Source: Paracraurococcus lichenis (GTDB taxonomy: Bacteria > Pseudomonadota > Alphaproteobacteria > Acetobacterales > Acetobacteraceae). Taken from it: a stretch of 33,755 nt of DNA. The position numbers were made by a program, and so were the translations under genes. Position 1 is the stretch's first letter. Each line of letters begins with the position of its first letter. Below, in pieces: positions 24,380 through 32,453 of this stretch. The DNA is taken from contig NZ_JAUTWS010000057.1 in the NCBI RefSeq assembly GCF_030657435.1, positions 1-33,755 on the forward strand. The letters are read 5' to 3'. The notes below the pieces were generated by a model that ran no database searches, had not been told where the DNA came from, and saw only the letters and a program-made list of their open reading frames with translations.

Positions 24380-24409
24380 TGTCACAGAGCTGCGGTGTGG
24401 CAGTGATGC

Positions 24410-24724
24410 TCAGCCCTGGCGCGCCGCCTTCCGCCTGGCCTTCTTCAGGCCAGCGAGGGCCGCTTCATTCAGTAACGGGCTGGCCTTGAACTTCACCGTC
24501 GCACCCGCCTTGACCTTGACCTGCTAGCCGGTGCGCGGGTTCAACGCGGTGTGCGCCTTGGTTTCGCGTACAACAAACCCGCCGAACTCTGGGAGGGTAA
24601 AGCGGCCGGTGCTGATGATCTCATCTCGGATCGCGCCGATGATGTCGGCGGCAAGCACGCCGGCCCGGCTGGCCGGCATGCCGGTGGATTCAACGATGAC
24701 ATCGGTTAGTAAGCGCTTGGACAA
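24410..24724 (-). pseudogene. HU-family DNA-binding protein with in-frame amber stop
   Basis: The reading MSKRLLTDVIVESTGMPASRAG, then FTLPEFGGFVVRETKAHTALNPRTG, is a normal HU/IHF-type histone-like protein that bends DNA as a dimer. Directly after NPRTG, where the family has Glu or Lys, a TAG occurs at 24524-24526. The frame then continues QVKVKAGATVKFKASPLL to a second stop at 24410-24412, completing a protein of 104 codons. The start is TTG, and a TGA lies four codons upstream, so the start may also be damaged. One base change (GAG to TAG) explains the stop. The truncated 66-residue product would lack the last strand and the C-terminal helix. Confidence 0.8.
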
Positions 24725-24875
24725 GGGGCAACTCTTTCACGCGCCGACGCACCATGCGGCGGCGCCGCTGATTGCCTGGACCTGCAGCCCGGCGTCAAGG
24801 AATTGCGGTCGCGGGCCGTGCTCGCCTCACGCCTCCGATGGGTTCTGCATGCCCGGCCAATTGACACCATGACTG

Positions 24876-25241
24876 CTACGCGGCGTGATCGGTCTCGATT
24901 GGGTAGAGCCCGAGCTCGCGCCGCAGGTGGCCGTAACGCATTGGGTCCATCGCGCGACGGTCCTGCAGCAACACCCGCAGCGCCGCGACGCCGGCCGGGG
25001 TGAAGAAAGCGCGTGTGCCCAGGATGCTCACCGGCTCGGGCGAGAGCGCGACGAGGCCACGCTCGATCAGGCCAGCCACCACCTTCGGGATCTTGGCCGT
25101 GCCCGCCTGCGGGCCGGTGCGCCAGCGGCGGAGAAAGATGCCCTCGGCGAGCGACGGAAAGCTGCCGAAGCGCTGGCCGAACTCACGCCGGATGAGCTCG
25201 CGCTCGGCGGGGCTGAAGGTGTTGGCTTCGGAATGAGTCAT
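24876..25241 (-). CDS. Conserved hypothetical protein
   Basis: This 121-residue protein is basic and mostly helical by composition. It begins MTHSEANTFSPAERELIRREFGQRFGS, with IFLRRWRTGPQAGTAKIP in the middle and RAFFTPAGVAALRVLLQDRRAMDPMRYGHLRRELGL near the end. The ordered, non-repetitive sequence and codon use suggest a real gene. I associate similar small proteins with Acetobacteraceae replicons, from memory and without a named domain. An alternative ATG at 25259 has GAGG 7 nt upstream and would add six residues. It ends in TAG, which shows that amber is used as a normal stop here. Confidence 0.6.
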   Translation of the reverse strand: MTHSEANTFSPAERELIRREFGQRFGSFPSLAEGIFLRRWRTGPQAGTAKIPKVVAGLIERGLVALSPEPVSILGTRAFFTPAGVAALRVLLQDRRAMDPMRYGHLRRELGLYPIETDHAA

Positions 25242-25325
25242 GCACCCAGACAAGGCCATCGCCCGCCCTCGCCGCAAGGGCTCTCGCACGCGCCGGTCAG
25301 ATGTTCCGACCGGGCCCCGGCGTGG

Positions 25326-25616
25326 TCAGTGTTTGTCCGGGCGGAGGCGGACGGCCCGCGCCAGGTGCGGGAAGCCTGCCCCGCATAGGTCACCGTCGTG
25401 CCCAGTACCTCCGAGACGGAGGCAGTCGTCGGCGAAGGCGTCGAGCACACGGGCAGGCCAGCGTCCGGCCCGAAGCGGGCGACCAGCCTGGCAAGGCTGT
25501 AGCGGCCAACCCTGTCGCAGGTTCGGCAGTCGTCCAGGACCGCGGCGCCGGGGTAGTCGCGCAGGAGCCGGGCGCCGCTGCCCCGGCCACACTCCGGCAG
25601 TGGCGCCGGCGCTCAC
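25326..25616 (-). pseudogene. Zinc-binding-type small protein gene with two frameshifts
   Basis: A GTG at 25616 overlaps the stop of the upstream ORF (GTGA) and shares its frame with the final part, LDAFADDCLRLGGTGHDGDLCGAGFPHLARAVRL, ending at 25326. The middle part is read in another frame: RDYPGAAVLDDCRTCDRVGRYSLARLVARFGPDAGLP. Together the pieces look like one small protein with a C-x-x-C pair and a later cysteine pair. A shift out and a shift back would have to be undone to restore it. Sequencing error is an alternative to decay. Confidence 0.5.
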
Positions 25617-25936
25617 CGTGGCTGCCGGTACGGCGGCAGCGCCTCGTGCTCCAGCCAGTAGGCGATCAAGGGCGTGATCGTGCCCGCGACACCGAAGGTG
25701 CCCCCGCCGGACAACGGATGGCCATCCATGTTGAAGTTGCAAACATGGTCGCCCGGCGGGCACTGGACGGTGGCGCCGCGATAGCTGTAGCTCGACCCTC
25801 CCGAGGCACCAGCCGCGACGGTTTGGATGCGGAGTGGTAGTGAGGCCGGGTCGTTGGTGGTCCGCACGGCGCCGCTCCAGCTGACTCGCCGCAAGAACGA
25901 ATGGTCCTTGTTGCAGGATGCGAACCGCGCCGCCAC
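25613..25936 (-). CDS. Hypothetical protein, probably 5'-damaged
   Basis: This reading of about 107 residues contains SFLRRVSWSGAVRTTNDP, then SSYSYRGATVQCPPGDHVCNFNMDGHPLSGGGTFGV. The frame stays open upstream to about 26110 without an ATG. In a neighbouring frame, ATG 26030 begins MATLRFRACSLL, which could continue into VASGPAGADLPNRR of this frame after one shift and make a signal-peptide-like start. Stop and next start overlap (GTGA), which supports real coding. Function unknown; a small secreted protein is possible. Confidence 0.4.
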   Translation of the reverse strand: MAARFASCNKDHSFLRRVSWSGAVRTTNDPASLPLRIQTVAAGASGGSSYSYRGATVQCPPGDHVCNFNMDGHPLSGGGTFGVAGTITPLIAYWLEHEALPPYRQPR

Positions 25937-26059
25937 GGGCTGGTGCTCTGTTGTGGCACGGCGGTTGGGCAGGTCGGCGCCGGCTGGACCTGAAGCAACG
26001 AGCAGGCTCTGAACCGAAGCGTCGCCATGCTGAAAGACACAGGCCGGTATGGGGTGGTT

Positions 26060-26294
26060 TTCATTGGCCTGCGCGCGATTGAGAATACAGTATCGCAGCT
26101 CATAAAAGAAGCATTAATACACTCCGAGAGCGGCACAAATTACAAATTGACGGCGTATCATAGCTTAATGTACCCTGTTCAGTACTATATGGTACTATGC
26201 TTGTGCTTCGCAAGAAGAGGCGAAGCGGGCCGAGCAGGAGCTTCCACCTTCCCACCCGGCCCTGACCACCACCCCGCTTATCAGGAGCAGGACC
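26060..26294 (+). promoter_or_regulatory. AT-rich leader with operator-like palindrome
   Basis: This stretch is markedly AT-rich compared with the rest of the window. AGTAC at 26181-26185 and GTACT at 26192-26196 form an inverted repeat around TATATG. A TTGACG at about 26148 could be a -35 box. It lies about 100 nt upstream of the three-gene RecT unit, so a promoter with a repressor site is plausible. Confidence 0.45.
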
Positions 26295-26675
26295 GTGGCT
26301 CGTTTCTCCATAGACCAGTCCAGCCGCGACCGTCTCGCCGCCATGCCGGGCGTGACGATCATTGAGCACCCCTCGCCGCACCACCCGGGCGATATCGCGC
26401 TCGTCACGGCCGGGCTCCGCTGCTGCGAGGTCTTCGCCGACGGCGCCACGTTCCGGGCGGCGTACCACCTGCGCTACGGCGAGTGGCTGCCGCTGGCCGA
26501 GGGCGTGAGGGAGGACGCGGCCTTCGCCGCCGTGCTCGCCTTCCTTAGCCTGGTCGCCACCGTACCGCAGCACTACGCGCCGGCGCACGACGCGACCGAG
26601 CGGAGGGCCGCGGCTGAGGTGCTGGCGGCCTTCTCGGGCGTCAGCGTCACCTTCAGCCGCGCAGCAGCAGCGTAG
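26295..26675 (+). CDS. Hypothetical protein, first gene of the RecT unit
   Basis: The 126-residue protein starts at GTG 26295 with an AGGAG ribosome site about 9 nt upstream. It reads MARFSIDQSSRDRLAAMPGVTIIEH, with RAAYHLRYGEWLPLAEGV in the middle. No domain is recognised. It lies 14 nt upstream of the next gene in the same direction, so the three genes are probably one transcript. It ends in TAG. Confidence 0.55.
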   Translation: MARFSIDQSSRDRLAAMPGVTIIEHPSPHHPGDIALVTAGLRCCEVFADGATFRAAYHLRYGEWLPLAEGVREDAAFAAVLAFLSLVATVPQHYAPAHDATERRAAAEVLAAFSGVSVTFSRAAAA

Positions 26676-26689
26676 GGGAGGGCAGGGCC

Positions 26690-26959
26690 ATGGGCACCAC
26701 TCCCAGCCTGCCGCCCGTGACGCTGTCGAGCAACTTCCTGCGCTCGGCAGCCAGCAGGGTGGACCTCACCACCGGGACCGGGCGCGCCAGCGCCCGGCTC
26801 CTCGTCGCCATCGAACTCGGCCGTACCATGGAAGCCGAGCACCTGATCCGGGTCTGCCGGGCGCATGGCGTCCGCCACGTCTGCGCCGGCCATCAGGCTG
26901 CGCATGCGCTGGCCGCGCTCGCCATCCCCGTTCTGCCCGAGGTGGAGGGTCGGCACTGA
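26690..26959 (+). CDS. Hypothetical protein, second gene of the RecT unit
   Basis: The 89-residue protein starts at ATG 26690 after a purine-rich GGGAGGGCAGGG and ends in TGATG, where its stop overlaps the start of the RecT-like gene. The sequence includes ARLLVAIELGRTMEAEHLIRVCRAHG and is probably helical. Translational coupling to the annealing protein suggests a related role, but no family is recognised. Confidence 0.55.
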   Translation: MGTTPSLPPVTLSSNFLRSAASRVDLTTGTGRASARLLVAIELGRTMEAEHLIRVCRAHGVRHVCAGHQAAHALAALAIPVLPEVEGRH

Positions 26960-27924
26960 TGACCGCACCCATGCTCAGCCGCGGTGTGCTGCACACGCCG
27001 AGCACCGTCACAGAGCTGATGCGCCTCGCCGAGGTGCTGGCGCAATCCAGCCTCATCCCGCGCGATTACCGAGGGAAGGCTGCCGACATACTCGGCGCCC
27101 TGCTCTGGGGTCACGAGGTCGGCCTCGGTCCGCGGCAAGCTTTGCAGGGCATCGCCGTCGTGAACGGCCGCCCTGCTATCTGGGGCGACGCGGCACTCGC
27201 CCTTGTCCGCGCCCATCCCGCCTGCGCCAGCATACGCGAAGGCGTGGAAGGCGAGGGCGACGACTGCCACGGCTGGTGCGAGGTCGTGCGCCGGGGTCAC
27301 CCGCCGGTGCGGCGGACGTTCTCGGTCGCCGATGCCAAGCGCGCCCGGCTGTGGGGCAAGACCGGGCCGAACGGGCCGACGCCCTGGGTAACGTATCCCC
27401 AACGAATGCTGATGTTGCGCGCCCGTGGCTTTGCTATTCGCGACGCCTTCCCGGACGCGCTGTGCGGCGTGATTCCGGTCGAGGAGGCGGCCGACATAGC
27501 GACGGAGCCGAGGGATGTGCCGAATCTGGCGGCAGCGCCGGCTGCCGCTGAGCCTGCCGTGGCCAACCCGGTGCCGCCCGCCTCGGCAGTGGCCGACGCC
27601 GCCGGCGATGCGGCGCCGGGGAACGACAACGCCGCCGTGATTAGCTGGCGCGCTATGGCGTGGCCGATCTGCAGCCGCGACGGCACCTGCCGCGACATGG
27701 GCGATCCCGACCTGTGGGAGGCCGAGTTCGCCCACCGCATCCGCACCGTCGAGCGGCACCCGAAGCTCTCCGCCGCGGCCAAGGTTGAGACGATCCACGC
27801 CGTGCTGGCCGCCAACCGCGAGGTGCCGGACTGGCTGCGCGACGAGCGTGACCAGGGCGCGGCCGTGGAGGCGATCGAGGGCTTGTTCGTCGAGGCGCTG
27901 GGGGCCGACGCCGTGACGGGCTGA
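26959..27924 (+). CDS. RecT-like single-strand annealing protein
   Basis: This 321-residue protein resembles the phage/plasmid RecT family, which anneals complementary single DNA strands in recombination. Residues 20-70 read MRLAEVLAQSSLIPRDYRGKAADILGALLWGHEVGLGPRQAL. They are followed by GIAVVNGRPAIWGDAALALVRAH, the family's characteristic core. FSVADAKRARLWGKTGPNGP, then PQRMLMLRARGFAIRDAFPDAL, complete the domain near residue 170. An Ala/Pro-rich linker (about 190-225) joins a C-terminal part of about 95 residues not seen in simple RecT proteins. No paired exonuclease gene is visible. It is the last gene of a three-gene unit and was probably acquired with a phage or plasmid. Confidence 0.75.
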   Translation: MTAPMLSRGVLHTPSTVTELMRLAEVLAQSSLIPRDYRGKAADILGALLWGHEVGLGPRQALQGIAVVNGRPAIWGDAALALVRAHPACASIREGVEGEGDDCHGWCEVVRRGHPPVRRTFSVADAKRARLWGKTGPNGPTPWVTYPQRMLMLRARGFAIRDAFPDALCGVIPVEEAADIATEPRDVPNLAAAPAAAEPAVANPVPPASAVADAAGDAAPGNDNAAVISWRAMAWPICSRDGTCRDMGDPDLWEAEFAHRIRTVERHPKLSAAAKVETIHAVLAANREVPDWLRDERDQGAAVEAIEGLFVEALGADAVTG

Positions 27925-27943
27925 CGCAAGGCGACATGGGGGT

Positions 27944-27965
27944 GGGCAGGAAAGGAGGCCTGCCC
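27944..27965 (+). terminator. Hairpin after the RecT-like gene
   Basis: GGGCAGG at 27944-27950 pairs with CCTGCCC at 27959-27965 (7 bp, 8-nt loop), 20 nt beyond the RecT-like stop codon. The converging amidase gene ends at 28080. The lack of a U-tract leaves termination uncertain. Confidence 0.4.
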
Positions 27966-28079
27966 GCGCCGCTCCAGCCGCAAGTCGGCCTGCGCTGCAA
28001 CACGGCCGCAGAACAGCCGGAAAGGTAAAAGCCGGATATCGCCGACGATGGACCGAGGAGGCCGCGCGCGGCGCAAAAC

Positions 28080-29618
28080 TCAAGAGCTTTGCAGCACAGG
28101 GGGTAGCACCTTATGTGTCCAGTCAGCCGCGCTCTCGAATGCTTTGGCGAGCTGGAGTACCCCGAGATCGTCACGCCAGCTGCCGATAATCTGGAGGCCC
28201 ATTGGCAGGCCTCGCGGGTCGAAGCCAGCCGGCATGGCAATCGTCGGCAAGCCGCACAACGTTGGCAGAGCCACCACCTCCATCCAGCGGTGGTAAGAGT
28301 CCATTTGCGTGCCGTTGATCTCTTTGGGCCAAAGTGTCTCGGCATCAAAGGGGAACACTTGCGCGGTCGGAAGTACAAGGTAGTCGAAGCGCTCGAGCAA
28401 TCCGCGGACGGATTGGTACAGCTCAGAGCGGGCAACCGATGCGGCAAACACCTCGTTGCCGGACAGCCCCATCCCCGTCTCGACCTCCCAAATTGCTTCC
28501 GGCTTCAAGTGGGCGCGCTTCGCCAGATCGGTGTAGAGCGGCTGCAGCGTGCCCGCGGTCATCCAACTGCGCAGCGTGACGAAGCTGTCCCAGATCCGCT
28601 CGCGTGGGAAGTCCAGCTTGACGTCCTCGACGATACAGCCGAGCGTCCCGAAAGTGCCGAGTGCGCTTCGACACAGGTCCAGCACGCCGGGCTCAAAGGG
28701 AAGCTGCTCGGCGAGGCCACCCAGCCAGCCAACGCGCAGGCCGCAAACGTCCCGCTCCAGAGATTGGGCAAAGATTCGAGGGTTTTCCTCGAGCGAGAGC
28801 GGATTGCGCGCATCCGGGCCGGCCATGACGGCGAGCAGCATGGCGGTATCAGCGACGCTGCGGCCCATCGGACCCTCAGTGCCGAACTGCTGGACGAAGA
28901 CCTCGGGTGTTGGCCCGTACGGCACGCGGCCCCTTGAGGGGCGGAGGCCAACCACATTGTTCCAACCTGCCGGGTTCCTCACGCTACCCGCGGCATCGCT
29001 TCCGTCCGCCACTGGGACCATCCGCAGCGCCAGCGCTACCGCGGCGCCACCACTGCTGCCGCCCGCTGTCCGCGAGGGATCGTAAGCGTTGGTCGTCGTC
29101 CCAAAGACGGGATTGTAGGTTTGCGACCCGAGTGCCCACTCTGGAGTGTTCGTCTTGCCGATGATGATAGCGCCTGCGGCGCGCATCCGCTCGACAATGA
29201 TGGCATCCGTTTGCGGGACATGATCTTCAAACAGCGGCGATCCGAAGGTGGTACGCAACCCTGCCGTGGCGGCAAAATCTTTCACCGCGTGGGGGAAACC
29301 GTGCATCCAACCCATGGGCTCCCCGCGGGCAAGACGGTCATCGCGCTCCCGCGCCTCCGCCACCAGGGCCTCGCGTGACCGAAGCGACACGATGGCGTTG
29401 GCGGTCAGGTTCATGCGTCCGATGTGGTCAAGATGAGCCTCCATCACCTCGCGGCAGGAGACACGCTTCGCATGGATCGCGTGTGAGAGTTCTACCGCGT
29501 CCAGCATCACCAAGTCAGACATACCGCTCGCTGGTGGCAGGTCGCTGGCTTCCCTGAGCCCACCCCGACCTTCCACTGCGGCCGCAGTTAGGCCCAGCTC
29601 TGGCTTGCCTGTTGACAT
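28080..29618 (-). CDS. Amidase (amidase signature family)
   Basis: This 512-residue enzyme hydrolyses a carbon-nitrogen bond of an amide using a Ser-cisSer-Lys triad. The lysine is in FPHAVKDF (about residue 113). The Gly/Ser-rich signature TAGGSSGGAAVALALRM (about 185-200) carries the cis-serine. DGSDAAGSVRNPA (about 205-217) provides the nucleophile Ser 212. Length fits single amidases, not GatA, because the GatB/C genes are absent. The substrate is unknown. The ATG at 29618 has GGGAGG about 9 nt upstream; MSDLVML at 29522 is an alternative start. Composition appears less GC-rich than the transfer region, hinting at acquisition. Confidence 0.9.
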   Translation of the reverse strand: MSTGKPELGLTAAAVEGRGGLREASDLPPASGMSDLVMLDAVELSHAIHAKRVSCREVMEAHLDHIGRMNLTANAIVSLRSREALVAEARERDDRLARGEPMGWMHGFPHAVKDFAATAGLRTTFGSPLFEDHVPQTDAIIVERMRAAGAIIIGKTNTPEWALGSQTYNPVFGTTTNAYDPSRTAGGSSGGAAVALALRMVPVADGSDAAGSVRNPAGWNNVVGLRPSRGRVPYGPTPEVFVQQFGTEGPMGRSVADTAMLLAVMAGPDARNPLSLEENPRIFAQSLERDVCGLRVGWLGGLAEQLPFEPGVLDLCRSALGTFGTLGCIVEDVKLDFPRERIWDSFVTLRSWMTAGTLQPLYTDLAKRAHLKPEAIWEVETGMGLSGNEVFAASVARSELYQSVRGLLERFDYLVLPTAQVFPFDAETLWPKEINGTQMDSYHRWMEVVALPTLCGLPTIAMPAGFDPRGLPMGLQIIGSWRDDLGVLQLAKAFESAADWTHKVLPPVLQSS

Positions 29619-29990
29619 GTGCTTTGTCCTCCCGCTGGCCGATCGTTAGCCCGAGGCCGAACACTAATCGCTCCTTTTAAAGAGCAGTCGTAGCATTCTG
29701 TCCCCGATTTCGTTCGTGCTCCTGTAGCGCCCGAGGCATGCCCGTCGGAGGCGGACGTCGGACCCCACAGTTCCGGATTGAGTTTCGTGTAATGGAATCG
29801 AGAGTTTCGCACCACCAGCGGTTTGCCCGCCGGTCAGCGGCCTACGTAGTGCAGAAATCCAGTACGAATGTCCGGTCAGGATCGCCTGCCGCGGTAGCGC
29901 GCCTGCCGGAGGCGACAGCCATACGGGCGGCACCCATTCGTCATCAGCCTAGGCTGGTGCGCGACTGGTCTGCCCTGGCATGCTCGCGTG
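29619..29990. other. Gene-poor stretch between amidase and GNAT pseudogene
   Basis: About 370 bases. A minus-strand frame at 29664-29933 (89 residues) has no recognised domain and no clear ribosome site. The region next to the amidase start presumably holds its promoter, but no consensus was seen. Confidence 0.3.
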
Positions 29991-30452
29991 ATGGCAGAGG
30001 CGTTGGTCATCGGTGTGGAAGACCCGTTGCAGGCAGCGGTCGCGGCCCTGCTGGCCCATTCGAACGTAGTCGCGGCCCGGCTCTACCCGTGCGGACGCCG
30101 CCGCCCGACCACGCCTGAGGCCGTGACAGCGCCCGACACCCGCCTCCTTGTCGCGCGTCGGGATGGCGTAGCGGTCGGCCTGGGCGTCGTGATTGTACGT
30201 GGCAACGGCACGGCCGAGCTTCGGCGCATGATCGTGGACTAGCGAGTGTGGAGACAGGGCATCGCCACCACCTTGCTCCGCGCGGGAGAGGCCGAGGCGA
30301 GACGCGCCGGCGCCGGCGCGCTCATGCTGGAGGTCGGCATCTGCAACACGGAGGCGCAGGCCCTGTACAGGCGCGCTGGTTACGAGGCAGGAGAGCCATT
30401 CCCGCCGCATCGGGCATCGTCCGACAGCCTCTTCCTGCAGCGACGCATTTGA
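29991..30452 (+). pseudogene. GNAT acetyltransferase with in-frame amber stop
   Basis: One frame encodes a whole GNAT protein except for a TAG at 30240-30242. Before it stands LLVARRDGVAVGLGVVIVRGNGTAELRRMIVD. After it, RVWRQGIATTLLRAGEAEARRAG supplies the acetyl-CoA-binding loop, and LEVGICNTEAQALYRRAGYEAGEPF the last helix and strand. Family members have about three residues (such as Pro-x-x-Arg) between the two parts, so a substitution plus a short loss may have occurred at the break. The protein would be 153 codons. Start ATG 29991, with GTG 29988 as alternative; no ribosome site stands out. Confidence 0.75.
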
Positions 30453-30459
30453 TAGCTCC

Positions 30460-30780
30460 ATGCAGGCGGGAAGCAGAGATCGCGGTTCGGGTCCTCGCGG
30501 AAGGGAGATTGTCCACAGCGTTTTGAATTCGGCAGTTCCGGTTCCGCGCTTCAGCATAGCCAAGCGGCCAACGGTCCGGCACGACCAGGGTCGGCAGCAC
30601 GATGCCGAGCGACACCGCGCGCCGGCCCTCGTTCTCAGACAGCGGCTCCAGTGCGGAGGCTGGCGCGCCGCAGGCGCAGGCTCGGAGGACAGCATCCAAC
30701 CAGCCGCCGGCCCGCGCCTCGCTCACGCGCATGACACCGCAGGCGGCGCTACAGTGCGGGCAGCGGGTAAACGCTGTCAG
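30460..30780 (-). pseudogene. Zinc-ribbon-like ORF fragment, copy 2
   Basis: The minus-strand reading from about 30780 gives TAGLTAFTRCPHCSAACGVMRVSEARAGGWLDAVLRACACGA. It has the cysteine pairs CPHC and CAC of a possible zinc ribbon and matches the fragment at 23645-23830. The reading continues without similarity beyond about 30530. The upstream part lacks a start codon in frame, so it is a remnant. The region between it and the glycoside hydrolase stop (30781-30888) shows nothing else. Confidence 0.45.
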
Positions 30781-30888
30781 GCCGGCAGTCCGAGCCGGGC
30801 CGCTGCAACCCGGAGGCGGTGGAAGGTCTGTTCTGCCGGCATTGAAACCACCAGCCTCAACGTGTGTCGGCCCTGGTCCGCATCGTGC

Positions 30889-32442
30889 TCACTTCGCCGC
30901 CTGGACGACGTCCACCGTGGCATAGCTCACGTTGTAGACCTCCATGCCGACCCCGTGGGCAGCGCCGCTGTTCCACCAGGTCTGCATGCCGACGCCCGGC
31001 GCCAGCCATTCGCCGCCATGCGCGCCATCGGCCGGCACGTTCTCGGTGATCGCATCGCCGTACTGCTTGCCATCCACGTAGAAGCGGATCTGTCCCGGCA
31101 GCCACAACATCGCATAGGTGTGCACATCCAGGACGTTGACGCCCTCGTAGCGCACCGAGCGGAACTGGTTGTCGCCACTGCCGCCTTTCCAGTGAACCGT
31201 GCCGTAGGGTGTGCCGTCCTCGAGCACCTCCATGACGTCGAGCTCGGGCCCCGGCCACACATCGGTGCCGGGCCAAGCCTGCGCGTAGGGGCCCGGCTTG
31301 GCCGCGCCCGTCACCTTGAGCGTGAAGCTGTAGAAGCCGTAGCCCCAGCCGCCACCTGGCGCCTGCGAGCCGTACCCCTCTGGCCGGGTCATCGCGCCGC
31401 TGTCCTGGTTGTCGGACGTGCTGGACAGCGTGATGACGCCCGGCCCCGGGCACCGCACGCCCGGCCCCCAGACGTTGGACAGCAACCCCGTGCACTTGCC
31501 CGAGGTGAAGTCCTCCATCCATTGCACCGTGAATCCTGGCAGGCTCGGCGCCGTTTGGCCGGCCGCCGCCTGCGCCACAACCTGCCCCGCAGCCGCAGTG
31601 GTGTCGTGGCCCTGCGCCGCAGCTGCCGCCAGCAGCGGGTTGCCGGCCGTCACCGCCGCCGCTTGGCCCGGAGTGAGTTCGGCGCCGCGGCCGCCGTTCA
31701 GATACTGCCGCACCGCCGCCAGTTGCTCGTCGGTCATGCCGCCGCTGGCCGGCGTATCGCCCGATAGCACCGCCTGCGGCGCCCCACCGGTCTGCGGCCC
31801 GGCCCCGGTGCTGGCCATCGTGGTGCTACCGCCCACCGTGCCCACGGTAGTGCGCCCGCTGGCCGTGTAGGCTGCCACCCCGGTGAAACTGACGCTGCTG
31901 GCACTGCTGCTGTTGTAGAGCGCCAGCGTGCCGCCACTGACCGTCTGGCCGTTGTAGGTCATCCCCTCGACGAAGACGTTCCGGTCCTGCTTGCCGGTGG
32001 CCATGACCTTGTTCGGGTCGGACCAGTCGGCGTTCGCGTCGAAGGCGTCCTCGAACACCACCTGCACGTCCGGCTGCCCGGCACCCCAGTTGCCGCGCAG
32101 CGTGACCGTATCCGCGCCTTGCCCGCGCAGGGCACTGACGGCGAAGGTCCCGGCCGGCTGGCCGTCCACCAGCACCGTCGCTACGGCGTCGCCCTGGTAC
32201 CGCTGCTGGCTCACCTGCAGCGTCAGCGCGTCCGGGCCGGATCCGATGACCGTGCTCTGTCCCGCCGCGGCACCGCCCGCCGCGGAGAAGGTCGCGGTCT
32301 GCTTGATTGTGCCGGACAGCAACCCGAGCGCGATTTCCGCCGCCGTTAGCGGCCGGCCGTTGGTGGTGGTGGTCTGCGCCAGCGCCGGGCCCATGGAAGC
32401 GACCGCCAGCAGGGCGCCCGCGAGCGTCATCCGCATCCGCAT
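30889..32442 (-). CDS. Secreted glycoside hydrolase, CBM60-like plus GH16-like
   Basis: This 517-residue protein has a signal peptide (MRMRMTLAGALLAVASMGPALAQ). Residues about 60-180 resemble a calcium-dependent carbohydrate-binding module of the CBM60 type (GSGPDALTLQVSQQRYQGDA, then FEDAFDANADWSD and NVFVEGMTYNG). An Ala/Gly/Thr-rich linker with QLAAVRQYLNGGRG follows. The C-terminal 220 residues are a GH16-like beta-sandwich. ELDVMEVLEDG supplies the E-x-D-x-x-E catalytic motif, followed by GTVHWKGG and DVHTYAMLWLPGQIRFYVDG. It should cut a beta-glucan or similar polysaccharide outside the cell. The ATG at 32442 has GGGAGG 5 nt upstream; one more ATG lies directly before. It is the last gene of a minus-strand operon with transfer-like genes. 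Confidence 0.8.
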   Translation of the reverse strand: MRMRMTLAGALLAVASMGPALAQTTTTNGRPLTAAEIALGLLSGTIKQTATFSAAGGAAAGQSTVIGSGPDALTLQVSQQRYQGDAVATVLVDGQPAGTFAVSALRGQGADTVTLRGNWGAGQPDVQVVFEDAFDANADWSDPNKVMATGKQDRNVFVEGMTYNGQTVSGGTLALYNSSSASSVSFTGVAAYTASGRTTVGTVGGSTTMASTGAGPQTGGAPQAVLSGDTPASGGMTDEQLAAVRQYLNGGRGAELTPGQAAAVTAGNPLLAAAAAQGHDTTAAAGQVVAQAAAGQTAPSLPGFTVQWMEDFTSGKCTGLLSNVWGPGVRCPGPGVITLSSTSDNQDSGAMTRPEGYGSQAPGGGWGYGFYSFTLKVTGAAKPGPYAQAWPGTDVWPGPELDVMEVLEDGTPYGTVHWKGGSGDNQFRSVRYEGVNVLDVHTYAMLWLPGQIRFYVDGKQYGDAITENVPADGAHGGEWLAPGVGMQTWWNSGAAHGVGMEVYNVSYATVDVVQAAK

Positions 32443-32453
32443 CATCGCCTCCC

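Noticed and set aside
26893..28083. A 396-residue minus-strand frame
   Set aside because: It is antisense to the RecT-like gene; long frames on the opposite strand are expected in GC-rich DNA.
24410..30452. Genetic-code change with amber read as an amino acid
   Set aside because: TAG ends the genes at 24876 and 26675 normally, so two nonsense mutations are the simpler reading.
30460..31767. A 435-residue plus-strand frame
   Set aside because: It is antisense to the glycoside hydrolase and has a His/Arg-rich shadow composition.
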